Shown: one piece after another, positions 35,196 through 44,713 of the stretch
Position numbering within the stretch: position 1 is the stretch's first letter
How the letters are laid out: every line of letters starts with the position of its first letter
NCBI GenBank assembly: GCA_902789325.1
Contig: CADANN010000021.1
Location: 85,933 to 149,932, forward strand
Reading direction: 5' to 3'
Length of the DNA stretch: 64,000 bases
Origin: an uncultured Spirochaetaceae bacterium
Lineage (GTDB): Bacteria > Spirochaetota > Spirochaetia > Treponematales > Treponemataceae
Notes under the pieces: model-generated
The model's database searches: none
Seen by the model: only the letters and a program-made list of their open reading frames with translations
Told to the model about the DNA's origin: nothing
Program-made: the position numbers and the translations under genes

Positions 35196-37046
35196 TTATG
35201 CCTTATTGAGGCGTGACTCGAGGTCATCGAGAATTGCAGACAATTCCTTTGGAAGGTGCTTACCGAACTTAGGATAGTGGTTTTCGCGAATATCCTTAAC
35301 CTCTTTCTTCCATCCTTCAACATCAACCTTGAGGATTTCTGGAAGAGTCTTCTTGTAGCAGTCAGCAAGACCATCAGTATTGATAGCGCCTTCTTTTGGC
35401 ATATATCCGATTGGAGTATCAACACAGTTATCAACACCGTCACAGCGGTCGAAAATCCACTGGAGAACGCGGCTGTTGTCACCGTATCCTGGCCACATGA
35501 ATCCACCAGGGAGGTCAGCATTGTTTTCGTCCTTGCGGAACCAGTTAACGTAGAAGATCTTAGGAAGCTTGTCCTGATCAGCCTTAGCACCTACGTCAAT
35601 CCAGTGCTGGAAGTAGTCACCCATGTTATATCCACAGAATGGGAGAATAGCAAATGGGTCACGGCGGATCTTACCAACTTCAGCAGCGTTGATTGTAGAA
35701 GCAGCAGTGATTTCTGAACCTACGATAGATCCAAGGAATACACCGTGGTTCCATGAACGAGCCTGATGTACGAGAGGTACAGTAGAAGGACGGCGTCCAC
35801 CAAAGAGGATAGCAGAAATAGGTACACCTTCTGGAGATTCCCAGTCAGATGCGATACATGGACACTGCTTAGCAGGAGCTGTAAAGCGAGCGTTTGGATG
35901 AGCAAATTCTTCACCCTTAGGAGACTTGTCCTTAGGAAGAGCATCACGAGTATTTCCCTTCCAGTCAACAAGCTTACCCTTTGCAGGATATCCAATTCCT
36001 TCCCACCATACATCACCGTCTTCAGTAAGAGCACAGTTAGTATAGATAGTATTCTTTTCAGCAGAAATAAGAGCGTTCTTGTTAGATTCAGCAGAAGTTC
36101 CTGGAGCAACTCCGAAGAATCCTGCTTCTGGGTTGATAGCGTAGAGACGTCCGTCTTTTCCGAACTTCATCCATGCAATATCATCACCTACAGTTTCAAC
36201 CTTCCATCCTGGGATAGTAGGAATCAACATAGCGAGGTTTGTTTTACCACAAGCACTTGGGAAAGCACCTGTTACATATTTTACTTCACCCTTAGGGTTT
36301 GTGAGCTTAAGAATAAGCATGTGTTCTGCAAGCCATCCCTCTTCGCGAGCGATAACAGTTGCAATACGAAGAGCGAAACACTTCTTACCAAGAAGAGCGT
36401 TTCCACCGTATCCAGAACCATAAGACCAGATGAGATGCTCTTCTGGGAACTGTGAAATGTATTTGTGCTCAACATCAGCACAAGGCCAGATTCCGCCGTC
36501 TGTTTCGCCATTGTTGAGTGGCTTACCTACAGAGTGGAGACATGGAACCCAGTCACCATCAGTACCAACGTACTGCCATACCTTTTCACCGGCACGAGTC
36601 ATGATGTCCATGTTCAATACAACGTATTCAGAGTCTGTAAGTTCAATACCGTACTTAGCGATTGGAGATCCGAGTGGACCCATGCAGAATGGAATTACAT
36701 ACATTGTACGACCGTGCATACAACCTGTGTAAAGTCCCTTCATTGTAGCCTTCAATTCAACTGGGTCAATCCAGTGGTTTGTAGGACCTGCATCTTCTTC
36801 TTTTTTAGAAGAAATGAATGTACGTGATTCAACGCGAGCAACGTCGCTTGGAAGAGAACGGAAAAGGAAGCAGTTCTCTTTTGCCTTCAAAGGAGTAGCG
36901 AGACCAGCGTCTACGCACTTCTTCATAAGGCGGTCATATTCAGCTGTAGAACCGTCAACAACAACAACATTGTCTGGTTCACACATCTTAACACATTCTT
37001 CAACCCATGCTTTAATTCCAGCATGTTTAATATCAGAAACGTTCAT
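35196..37046 (-). CDS. pckG: Phosphoenolpyruvate carboxykinase (GTP)
   Basis: A 616-residue cytosolic enzyme interconverting oxaloacetate plus GTP with PEP, CO2 and GDP. The length and motifs fit the GTP class: F-P-S-A-C-G-K-T-N (P-loop with the reactive Cys), G-D-D-I-A-W-M and [13 protein letters not shown] Shine-Dalgarno CAGGAG precedes the ATG. In fermenting gut anaerobes it commonly runs toward oxaloacetate on the way to succinate; direction here is inference. Confidence 0.95.
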   Translation of the reverse strand: MNVSDIKHAGIKAWVEECVKMCEPDNVVVVDGSTAEYDRLMKKCVDAGLATPLKAKENCFLFRSLPSDVARVESRTFISSKKEEDAGPTNHWIDPVELKATMKGLYTGCMHGRTMYVIPFCMGPLGSPIAKYGIELTDSEYVVLNMDIMTRAGEKVWQYVGTDGDWVPCLHSVGKPLNNGETDGGIWPCADVEHKYISQFPEEHLIWSYGSGYGGNALLGKKCFALRIATVIAREEGWLAEHMLILKLTNPKGEVKYVTGAFPSACGKTNLAMLIPTIPGWKVETVGDDIAWMKFGKDGRLYAINPEAGFFGVAPGTSAESNKNALISAEKNTIYTNCALTEDGDVWWEGIGYPAKGKLVDWKGNTRDALPKDKSPKGEEFAHPNARFTAPAKQCPCIASDWESPEGVPISAILFGGRRPSTVPLVHQARSWNHGVFLGSIVGSEITAASTINAAEVGKIRRDPFAILPFCGYNMGDYFQHWIDVGAKADQDKLPKIFYVNWFRKDENNADLPGGFMWPGYGDNSRVLQWIFDRCDGVDNCVDTPIGYMPKEGAINTDGLADCYKKTLPEILKVDVEGWKKEVKDIRENHYPKFGKHLPKELSAILDDLESRLNKA

Positions 37047-37214
37047 TAAAAACTCCTGTCAGCCTGCCCTCTCAAAAAGCAGCAGACCAAATTTCTGTAT
37101 ATACAAAGCCCTCACCAAGAAAACCTCGTATACCAAGATATAATTTAATGATTTTTTATATTTCGTTCAATAGAATAAGTGTTTTTTCCTATAAGCTTTT
37201 TTGAATAAAAAAAA

Positions 37215-37314
37215 GGACCAGATAATCCCAAGCACAGCTCTAAACGCATACCGCTGCTGGATTCCTCCTCTGACGGGGTTTTGCGATAGACACTTGAAGG
37301 GCATCTGGTCCAAT
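37215..37314 (-). ncRNA. ffs: Signal recognition particle RNA (bacterial small 4.5S type)
   Basis: On the minus strand a roughly 100-nt RNA starts G-G-A-C-C-A-G-A-U and ends A-U-C-U-G-G-U-C-C, which pair. The apex carries the SRP domain IV signature: CGTCAG, a GGA-GGAA-TCC tetraloop hairpin, and CAGCAGCG (37252-37276), matching the conserved Ffh-binding internal loop. A run of T (A on the plus strand, 37207-37214) follows the 3' end as terminator. This is the expected partner of Ffh for co-translational membrane targeting. The region 37047-37378 between genes otherwise holds only the repeat and promoter described next. Confidence 0.85.
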
Positions 37315-37321
37315 GACAAAG

Positions 37322-37350
37322 AATTTATCAGAAATAGATTATCGGGTCAA
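37322..37350 (-). promoter_or_regulatory. Promoter of SRP RNA
   Basis: Minus-strand TTGACC (37345-37350), 17-bp spacer, TAAATT (37322-37327); the RNA begins about 8 nt downstream. The -35 hexamer is part of the dispersed CGGGTCAAGCCCG palindrome. Confidence 0.5.
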
Positions 37351-37360
37351 GCCCGATAAT
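37338..37360. repeat. Dispersed palindrome, CGGGTCAAGCCCG type
   Basis: ATTATCGGG and CCCGATAAT (9 bp, loop TCAAG). The central core is identical to the copy at 35162, while the outer arms differ in a paired way. Confidence 0.75.
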
Positions 37361-37378
37361 GACATAAAGTTAGCCCAG

Positions 37379-38467
37379 TTATTCATAAACGGCAAAGCGC
37401 TTGTCTGGATTGGCTTTTGATTTATACAACGCAATATCAGCCTTCTTAAATAGTTCTGAATAATTTCTTTCTAATCCATGATAAATGGCAACACCAATAC
37501 TTACGCTGATTGTCTCTTCTTCTACAGGAAGAAGAACATTCGCAGCAGCACCCATAGCTATTTCTTCTGCCATTTTACGCGCCGCATCCAAATCATCTGT
37601 ATCTTTTATAAAAATAATAAACTCATCACCACCAAACCGGCCTACAATCTCATTATTAATGAATAAAGTACCCAAAAATGCTCCAAGCTGACTGATTACG
37701 CTGTCCCCAATATCATGACCATAGGTATCATTAATCATTTTGAATCTGTCGATATCCAGCATAAACATAATACCTTTAGTTTTAGTTTCATCTTCAAGGA
37801 ACTGATTAATTTCCCGAGTAAGAGCACCTTTGTTCTTTAATCCGGTCATTTCATCCATATCCTTTTGAATATTAATTGTCCTTGTCAGAACAAATTCCCT
37901 GATACGAATGGCGTTTGCAATTACATTAAGAAAAATACCAACTACTGTAAAAGTCCCAACATTCACTAAATCTATATACCAGATATTTTGAGGCTTTATT
38001 CCATGCATGAATACTAAAAATATGATGGCAGCTATACTTAATTCTATTGCCATAAAAAAGGGCTTATCTATCATAAATAATGGTGCAATTAATAGAAAAA
38101 CAATGAAAGTTGTAGCCGGAACCTTAGGATTATTTAAACTGACTAAGCCTCCAAGCAGAAAAAGCAGGGAAATTGAGATGTAAATGATAAATTGTGCAAT
38201 CAAAGAATCTTTTTTAAGAATAAAAAATAAAATGATTACTAAAACAGAATAGCCTGCACCCACTAAATATATTATTGCATTTTGTCTTACAACATTACTT
38301 AATAAGGCAATTACATACAAAGCAATGAAAGTCGCTGCAATCAAAAAGTGAAGGCTTCGCCAGATTACAAAATTCGAAACATAAGCTTCTTTTTTTATTG
38401 CTTTATACTCCTTCCCATCAATTCCGCAGTAAAAAAAGTAGTCTCGTAATTTTTTTAGAAAACTCAT
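37379..38467 (-). CDS. Membrane-bound diguanylate cyclase (GGDEF)
   Basis: A 362-residue protein with about six transmembrane helices (residues 30-195) and a cytoplasmic GGDEF domain (about 200-360). The active site R-F-G-G-D-E-F is intact, as are the D-I-D-R-F-K-M-I-N-D and N-D-x-x-G-H-D-x-G-D parts, so it should make cyclic-di-GMP. The RxxD inhibitory site normally five residues before GGDEF is absent (N-E-I-V-G). Possible local receptors are the PilZ and ComFB proteins in the window. A ribosome-binding site GAGGTATAGGA precedes the start. Confidence 0.88.
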   Translation of the reverse strand: MSFLKKLRDYFFYCGIDGKEYKAIKKEAYVSNFVIWRSLHFLIAATFIALYVIALLSNVVRQNAIIYLVGAGYSVLVIILFFILKKDSLIAQFIIYISISLLFLLGGLVSLNNPKVPATTFIVFLLIAPLFMIDKPFFMAIELSIAAIIFLVFMHGIKPQNIWYIDLVNVGTFTVVGIFLNVIANAIRIREFVLTRTINIQKDMDEMTGLKNKGALTREINQFLEDETKTKGIMFMLDIDRFKMINDTYGHDIGDSVISQLGAFLGTLFINNEIVGRFGGDEFIIFIKDTDDLDAARKMAEEIAMGAAANVLLPVEEETISVSIGVAIYHGLERNYSELFKKADIALYKSKANPDKRFAVYE

Positions 38468-38573
38468 TCCTATACCTCATTATATTTTCTTGGCGGTTAT
38501 TTTCCGCAGAACTTTTTTAACTCCCAATTGAAATATAAGGGTATTCGTCTATTATAACATACTTTTAATATTT

Positions 38574-38606
38574 GTACAAAAAAGTGTCGTACAAAAAGTG
38601 TCGTAC
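38574..38606 (+). repeat. Tandem direct repeats upstream of GH2 promoter
   Basis: GTACAAAAAAGTGTC (38574-38588) is followed by GTACAAAAAGTGTC (38589-38602) and a partial third GTAC. The array ends 10 bp before the -35 box at 38617, a normal place for an activator. Confidence 0.6.
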
Positions 38607-38616
38607 ATTTTTCTTA

Positions 38617-38645
38617 TTCACAATTCTATTCTTCCACACTATACT
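38617..38645 (+). promoter_or_regulatory. Promoter of GH2 gene, leaderless configuration
   Basis: TTCACA (38617-38622), 17-bp spacer, TATACT (38640-38645). The ATG at 38653 lies 7 nt after the -10 box, with no Shine-Dalgarno sequence. Confidence 0.65.
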
Positions 38646-38652
38646 TTTTGCT

Positions 38653-41600
38653 ATGAAAAATTTATTCAATGATGGCTGGCAGTTTGCTGAGCTTGGTTTA
38701 GATGAAACTTCGATGTTTAAGGCTGGTCCTTCTGGGAAGGAACCTATTCTTTTTACGCCAGATCAGTTTTTTGATTCCGCTAATGAACAGACATACAGAC
38801 CGGTAAGTATTCCTCACGACTGGCAGATTTATCATGTAAAAGATTTGTACCGCAGCAGCGTAGGATTTTATAAAAAAAGTTTTTCTCTTGAACAGAACGA
38901 GTGTACCGGCCGCTATATTGCGCTGAACTTTGAAGGCGTTTATATGAACAGCGCTGTCTGGGTAAACGGGAAAAAGGCCGGTGAATGGAAATATGGATAT
39001 TCGGCTTTTGAATTTGATATTAGTGAACTGGTACAGGCTGGCGAAAATGAAGTGCTTGTGATTGTTGTTTACCAGAACTGCAACACACGCTGGTATTCGG
39101 GCGCTGGAATTTTCCGTGATGTAAATTTGATTAACAGTCCTGCTGCACACCTTGTGAGTGACGGAGTTTATTTTTCTGCACGACCAGTTGATGAGAAGAA
39201 GCTGGATGGTGAATGGAAGGTTAGGATTTCGAGTGAGATTGTCGGGGAGCCCCCCATTGTACACACCATGACTTCTCCAGACGGAAAAGTATTTGCTCAA
39301 TTTGACGGTGATGGCGAGTTCTCAGTAAATGCTCCTGAACTTTGGGATATTGATTCACCTTTCTTCTATATTCTCACAACAAAGTTGATTGCAAATGATG
39401 GCACTGTACTTGATGAAACTTCACAACACTGCGGATTCAAGCTTGCACAGTTTACAACTGACGAAGGATTTTTCTTGAATGGCCGCCATGTAAAGATTTA
39501 CGGTGCGTGTCAGCATCACGATTTGGGAGCACTTGGTGCGGCATTTAATAAGACCGCGCTGCGACGACAGTTTACTCGTCTCAAAGAAATGGGTGCAAAT
39601 GCAGTTCGCTGTTCTCATAATCCACCGCCAAGAGCATGGATGGATTTGTGTGATGAGATGGGCTTAATGGTAGACAGCGAAGCTTTTGATATGTGGGAAA
39701 AGCCGAAGACTCAGTTTGATTACGGCAACTACTTTAATGAATGGTGTGAACGTGATGTTGCTTCCTGGGTACGCCATGACAGAAATCATCCAAGCCTGAT
39801 TATGTGGTCTATCGGTAATGAGATTTACGACACTCATATGGGTAACGGTCTTGAAATCACAAAGAGACTTTATAATGCAGTTATAAAAAATGATCCTGAA
39901 AGAAATGCACCGGTAACAATTGCTTCAAATTATATGATGACAGATGGAGCTCAAAATTGTGCCCAGAACATTGATGTCGTTGGTTATAATTACCTTGAGC
40001 GACTTTATAATGAACATCATAAAAAATATCCGCACTGGAAAATCTACGGAAGTGAAACAGGTTCTACAGTCCAGAGCCGCGGAATCTATCACTTCCCGGA
40101 TTCACTTCAGCTGGTAACTTTTAGCGACGGTCAGTGTTCAACTCTCGGAAACTGCACAACTCCATGGGGCTGTGCTAACACTCAGACAGTTATTGCAAAT
40201 GACCGCGACTGTCCCTTCAGTGCAGGACAGTTTATCTGGACAGGCTGGGACTACATTGGTGAGCCAACTCCGTATCATTCTAAATCATCTTTCTTCGGAC
40301 AGATTGATACAGCAGGCTTTCCAAAAGATACTTATTATTTATATAAATCAGAATGGGGCGGAAAGAAACTTGCACCGTTCGTACACCTGTTGCCATACTG
40401 GGATTGGAACGAAGGCCAGCTGATTGATGTAAAAGCTTATACCAACGCAGATTCAGTTGAGTTGTTCTTTAACGACCAGTCGCTTGGCAAACAGTTAATA
40501 AACCACAAGGATGGAGCAGCTCCATTTGGACAGTGGCAGCTGGAATATCACAAAGGTGAAATCAAAGCTGTGGCTTATGATGCAGATGGAAATGCAATTG
40601 CCGTAGACACAAAGCGTTCTTTTGAAGATCCGGATCATATTATTTTGAAACCGGAAGAAAATAAAGGCGACGAAGCAATCCACTTCATTCAAATCATGCT
40701 CGCAGATAAAAACGGCACACTCGTAGAAAATGCAAGAAACTACATCACCTTCAATGTTGCAGGCGATGCTGAGTTGTTAGGTATGGATAACGGTGACTCA
40801 ACTGATTATGAAGAATACAAACCGGAAGGAAGCAGAAGTCACACAAGAAAGCTTTTTGCAAACCGCTTGATCGCAATCGTAAAAAGCAAGAAAAAGAGTT
40901 CTTCATTTGTGATTACCGCAGCGAGTGCAGGACTCCAGAATGTTTCTATGAAATATAACGGTAATGCTCCGGCTGGTCAGGACAAGTGGAGCCTAGTTGC
41001 TCCTTACTTTGCAATCCGCCCGGAAATGGATTTTGTACCAACACGTAAGATTGAACTGATTGCAGATGGCTCGACTAAGTTAGACACAGCTAACCGAGAA
41101 ATCCAGGTAACCGCAAAAGTTCTTCCAGGAAATGCATCAATCAAAGAAATTAACTGGAACCCGGTTTTTAAAGAATGCATTTCGAGTGATAATATTGAAG
41201 TATCAGGTGATGGCGAAACTCGCATCATCCGTGCGGCAGGTGACGGTGAATGTATTCTCCGTTGTACCGCACAAAACGGCACTAAGTATGATGAAGTAAT
41301 CAGCGATTTGCCATTCACAGTAAGTGGCGTAGGCAGCTGTCGGCTGAATCCATATCAACTGGTTGAGGCTTGTCGCTTTACTGGCTGGGACGAAACTGAT
41401 GGAAAAGCAAAACCAGAAATGTCCCTTGAAAGCGGAATCTCAAACCGCAAGTGCGGTCCAACCTGGGTAAGTTTTGACAAGGTTGATTTTGGAGCAGACG
41501 GTGCAGACACAATTCATCTGCCTATCTTCAGTTTTGCAACAGAACTTCCAGTTCAAGTGTGGGACGGCAAAGGTACTGGCAGCGACAGCGAATGTCTTGG

Positions 41601-42126
41601 TGAGTTCACTTACCGTCATGAATCAATATATAATACTTATTCAGAAAATGTGTTTACATTGAACAAACGATTATTCGGCGTTCACACAATCACAATCAGT
41701 TTCCAGATGGACTTGTATTTACACGGATTTTATTTTGACCGTACACCTAAAGCCTTTGCGCGCCTCCGTGCCCTCGATGCAAATCTCGTAGCTGGAGACA
41801 GTTTTACAAAGACAGAACTCGCTGTAGAAGGAATCGGTAACAACGTAAACCTCGACTTCTCAGATATGGACTTTGGTAGCAACACTGCGACAAGTCTTAC
41901 AATCTGTGGTAAGTCAAACACAGAGAACAATACTATTAACATCAAGTTCTTTGCCGCCGACGGAACTTCCACAACTCAGGTTATCGAGTTCGCCCACACC
42001 GACGCTTACGAAGAAAAGACCTTCCCTATCACGCCAGTTAAGGGACCACAAAAAATCAGTTTTGTTTTCTTACCAGGCAGCAATTTTGATTTTAAGTGGT
42101 TTGAGTTTAAATCAGATAAACAATAA
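38653..42126 (+). CDS. GH2 beta-galactosidase-type glycosidase
   Basis: About 1,157 residues from the ATG at 38653; a TTG-initiated frame 27 codons longer is not favoured because the promoter lies within it. Layout: sugar-binding domain (P-H-D-W-Q ... W-V-N-G), Ig-like domain, TIM barrel with acid/base Glu in S-I-G-N-E-I-Y-D and nucleophile Glu in Y-G-S-E-T-G-S, then Ig-like/DUF4982-like and two further beta domains. Such GH2 enzymes remove terminal beta-galactose or related sugars. No signal peptide, so probably cytoplasmic. It ends 20 nt inside the convergent permease gene. Confidence 0.85.
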   Translation: MKNLFNDGWQFAELGLDETSMFKAGPSGKEPILFTPDQFFDSANEQTYRPVSIPHDWQIYHVKDLYRSSVGFYKKSFSLEQNECTGRYIALNFEGVYMNSAVWVNGKKAGEWKYGYSAFEFDISELVQAGENEVLVIVVYQNCNTRWYSGAGIFRDVNLINSPAAHLVSDGVYFSARPVDEKKLDGEWKVRISSEIVGEPPIVHTMTSPDGKVFAQFDGDGEFSVNAPELWDIDSPFFYILTTKLIANDGTVLDETSQHCGFKLAQFTTDEGFFLNGRHVKIYGACQHHDLGALGAAFNKTALRRQFTRLKEMGANAVRCSHNPPPRAWMDLCDEMGLMVDSEAFDMWEKPKTQFDYGNYFNEWCERDVASWVRHDRNHPSLIMWSIGNEIYDTHMGNGLEITKRLYNAVIKNDPERNAPVTIASNYMMTDGAQNCAQNIDVVGYNYLERLYNEHHKKYPHWKIYGSETGSTVQSRGIYHFPDSLQLVTFSDGQCSTLGNCTTPWGCANTQTVIANDRDCPFSAGQFIWTGWDYIGEPTPYHSKSSFFGQIDTAGFPKDTYYLYKSEWGGKKLAPFVHLLPYWDWNEGQLIDVKAYTNADSVELFFNDQSLGKQLINHKDGAAPFGQWQLEYHKGEIKAVAYDADGNAIAVDTKRSFEDPDHIILKPEENKGDEAIHFIQIMLADKNGTLVENARNYITFNVAGDAELLGMDNGDSTDYEEYKPEGSRSHTRKLFANRLIAIVKSKKKSSSFVITAASAGLQNVSMKYNGNAPAGQDKWSLVAPYFAIRPEMDFVPTRKIELIADGSTKLDTANREIQVTAKVLPGNASIKEINWNPVFKECISSDNIEVSGDGETRIIRAAGDGECILRCTAQNGTKYDEVISDLPFTVSGVGSCRLNPYQLVEACRFTGWDETDGKAKPEMSLESGISNRKCGPTWVSFDKVDFGADGADTIHLPIFSFATELPVQVWDGKGTGSDSECLGEFTYRHESIYNTYSENVFTLNKRLFGVHTITISFQMDLYLHGFYFDRTPKAFARLRALDANLVAGDSFTKTELAVEGIGNNVNLDFSDMDFGSNTATSLTICGKSNTENNTINIKFFAADGTSTTQVIEFAHTDAYEEKTFPITPVKGPQKISFVFLPGSNFDFKWFEFKSDKQ

Positions 42127-43261
42127 CACCCAGAACAGCAAGCAGCACGACATTATACGCAGTAAACACAGCAAAGTAATTGTCGTGCTGTTCTGCGCTG
42201 TACAACTTGAAAGAAATAACACTTGCCATGCTGGCAATCAAAGTACCAAGGCCACCCACATTCACTGCGAGCAAAAGCATTGCGCCATTGTCTGTGAATC
42301 CGCTGAGTAACAAGGCTGCAGGAACATTGCTTATAACCTGACTTGCTGCAATTCCAGTAATATAAGTTTTCAATGGCGAACTCAACAGAGAGTTTACAAA
42401 ATCAGAAAAGGCCGGAACTGTAGAAAGTGTTTTTGTAAAAATGAAAAATCCTACAAAGGTTAGAAGCAGGCTGTAATCAACTTTCTTAAAAAGCCGCCAG
42501 TTACAAACCGCCATTACAACAATTGTAAACACCAGCATGAAATAAAAATTCACAACATGAAAAACTGTCAAAAGACAAATCACAAAATCTGCAATGTAAA
42601 AAATCGTACGAAAATCAACCTTGAGTCGTGCAACCTGAGTCTGCAAAACATTTCCAGCAAGTTCGTGCGGCTCTTCATATCCGCCATGTTTTGCAAGCTT
42701 CTTTCTTGTCAAAAATAAAATAATCACAGCGAGGATAAAAAGCGAAGGAACTGCTATCTTAGCAGTGAGAGCAAAAAACTCCAGAGCACTAAAACCATAA
42801 TAAGAAAACAGATACAGGTTCTGCGGATTTCCCATTGGCGTAATGCAGGAACCAAGATTCGCTGCCAGAGTTTCCAGCACAACAACATGCAGAGCTGGTA
42901 AACCAATCCGCTTAAAAATCAGAAGTGATATTGGAACAAAGGTCAAAAGCGCAACATCATTTGTTACAAACATCGAACTGAAAAATACAAGATAAGTCAA
43001 AAGAAAATAAAGCGAACGTCGAGTCTTACAAAGTCGCAGAAGCCGTGCCGCAATTACATCAAGAAAGTTCTGACTCTGAAATGCCTTTATCACAATCATC
43101 AGCGAAAACAAAATTGCAAGCGTACGAAAATCAATTGCCTTCAGGCAAATCTGAACACCCGGTCTTACAATACAAACCGCGACAATTGCAAGCACCAGCG
43201 CCGCAAAAAGAACCGGCTCACGCTTTATAAAATTCTTCAAAAACACAAGAGGATTTTTCAT
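42107..43261 (-). CDS. Arsenite/citrate-type anion or Na+/H+ antiporter family permease
   Basis: A 384-residue integral membrane protein with about 10 hydrophobic helices, belonging to the ArsB/NhaD/SLC13 superfamily (ion transporter). Characteristic parts are F-V-T-N-D-V-A-L-L-T-F-V-P and N-L-G-S-C-I-T-P-M-G-N-P-Q-N-L-Y, the paired re-entrant-loop motifs. The carried ion is not identifiable from motifs. It is divergent from the acyltransferase gene and its 3' end overlaps the GH2 gene by 20 nt. Confidence 0.78.
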   Translation of the reverse strand: MKNPLVFLKNFIKREPVLFAALVLAIVAVCIVRPGVQICLKAIDFRTLAILFSLMIVIKAFQSQNFLDVIAARLLRLCKTRRSLYFLLTYLVFFSSMFVTNDVALLTFVPISLLIFKRIGLPALHVVVLETLAANLGSCITPMGNPQNLYLFSYYGFSALEFFALTAKIAVPSLFILAVIILFLTRKKLAKHGGYEEPHELAGNVLQTQVARLKVDFRTIFYIADFVICLLTVFHVVNFYFMLVFTIVVMAVCNWRLFKKVDYSLLLTFVGFFIFTKTLSTVPAFSDFVNSLLSSPLKTYITGIAASQVISNVPAALLLSGFTDNGAMLLLAVNVGGLGTLIASMASVISFKLYSAEQHDNYFAVFTAYNVVLLAVLGVIVYLI

Positions 43262-43311
43262 AGTGAAAAAAGAATATCACAAAAGCAAAAACATAGGAAC
43301 AGATAATTTTT

Positions 43312-43340
43312 TTGCAAAGTCGGATTTTTCAATGTACAAT
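43312..43340 (+). promoter_or_regulatory. Promoter of acyltransferase gene
   Basis: TTGCAA (43312-43317), 17-bp spacer, TACAAT (43335-43340). Predicted start lies 2-3 nt before the ATG at 43350, so the message is leaderless or nearly so. Confidence 0.5.
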
Positions 43341-43349
43341 TTAAATACA

Positions 43350-44633
43350 ATGAAAACTACTGTAAAAGAACTTTCGTACGATAAGGTGAAGACGTTGCCT
43401 CTTCGCAAATTGGAAAAACCTGTAAAGCCTGCTATGTTCTGGCGATGGCTGATTAAAACTCTTGCAAAGGGTGATTTGAAAGCTACTCATTTTAAGGCAA
43501 ATTTTATTGGAATGGAAAAGCTCAGCAAAAAAGAGCCATGTCTTGTTTTGATGAACCATTCCTGTTTTATGGATCTGGAAATTGCGGAGACGGTTTTGTA
43601 CCCGCGCCCGCTTAACATCGTTTGCACGAGTGATGGATTTGTTGGAAAAAACTGGCTTATGCGAAGCATCGGCTGTATCCCGACCAACAAGTTTATTGCA
43701 GATTTTGTGATGGTCAAAAATATGAAGTACGCGCTCGATACACTCAAATCATCAGTACTGATGTATCCTGAGGCAAGTTATAGTTTTGACGGAACTGCTA
43801 CTCCCCTGCCAGAAACGCTCGGCCGTTGTCTTAAGCTTTTGAATGTTCCAGTTGTGATGATTCGAACTTACGGAGCATTCGCAAGAAATCCTCTATATAA
43901 TAATCTGCAGGTTCGCAAGGTAGATGTTAGTGCAGATGTAAAATATCTTTTGTCGCCGGAAGATATTCAGCAAAAATCAGTTGATGAATTGAATGCAATC
44001 CTAAAGGAAGAGTTCACCTTTGATAACTGGAAGTGGCAGCAGGAAAATAAGGTTGTAATTAACGAGCCGTTCCGCGCTGACTGTTTGAACCGCGTTTTGT
44101 ACAAGTGCTGTGTTTGTGGTGATGAAGGAAATATGGAAGGCTACGAAACTGAATTGAAGTGTATGCATTGCGGAGCAAAATGGATATTAGGCGAAACCGG
44201 ATTTTTGGAAATGAAAAGTAACGGTCATGCAACTGAAAAAGGAAGCACCACTCCATTCACCCATGTTCCAGACTGGTATAACTGGCAGCGAGAACAGGTA
44301 CGCAAAGAAATTGACGAAGGTATTTACAGAATTGAAGCAGATGTTGATATTTATATGATGGTCGACACTAAGGCGATTTACAAAGTTGGAAGCGGTCATT
44401 TGACTCATTCGAATGATGGATTTGTGCTGGACGGTTGCGAAGGAAAACTCCACTATGAACAGAAGCCTAAGGCCAGTTACAGTTTATATTCTGATTATTA
44501 CTGGTACGAAATCGGCGATATGATCTGCATTGGTGATATGAAGACGCTCTATTACTGTTTCCCAAATGGCGCGGGAGATATTGTTACCAAGGCTCGTATA
44601 GGAACCGAGGAACTGTTTAAGAAACTAAAATAA
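43350..44633 (+). CDS. PlsC-type acyltransferase with zinc-ribbon C-terminal extension
   Basis: Residues 1 to about 200 are a 1-acylglycerol-3-phosphate acyltransferase domain with N-H-S-C-F-M-D (H-x4-D active site) near residue 70 and Y-P-E-A-S-Y-S-F-D for substrate binding. It should add a fatty acid to a lysophospholipid or similar acceptor. An extra 200-odd residues include C-C-V-C-G ... C-M-H-C-G (a four-Cys zinc ribbon, about 255-280) and a beta-rich tail; plain PlsC lacks this. Alternative upstream starts (43263 GTG, 43332 ATG) lie inside or beside the promoter, so the ATG at 43350 is used. Confidence 0.75.
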   Translation: MKTTVKELSYDKVKTLPLRKLEKPVKPAMFWRWLIKTLAKGDLKATHFKANFIGMEKLSKKEPCLVLMNHSCFMDLEIAETVLYPRPLNIVCTSDGFVGKNWLMRSIGCIPTNKFIADFVMVKNMKYALDTLKSSVLMYPEASYSFDGTATPLPETLGRCLKLLNVPVVMIRTYGAFARNPLYNNLQVRKVDVSADVKYLLSPEDIQQKSVDELNAILKEEFTFDNWKWQQENKVVINEPFRADCLNRVLYKCCVCGDEGNMEGYETELKCMHCGAKWILGETGFLEMKSNGHATEKGSTTPFTHVPDWYNWQREQVRKEIDEGIYRIEADVDIYMMVDTKAIYKVGSGHLTHSNDGFVLDGCEGKLHYEQKPKASYSLYSDYYWYEIGDMICIGDMKTLYYCFPNGAGDIVTKARIGTEELFKKLK

Positions 44634-44713
44634 GATTTTTTTAATTTGCCGAAACCTTTCACTCGTTAGTATATTTTATATATAGAATGACTTTTCATGT
44701 ATGAGCAAATAAA

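Noticed and set aside
38572..38652. 27 extra codons at the start of GH2, with a hydrophobic stretch
   Set aside because: The frame begins with TTG, covers the repeats and promoter, and the hydrophobic stretch lacks a plausible cleavage site in context. The leaderless ATG at 38653 fits better.
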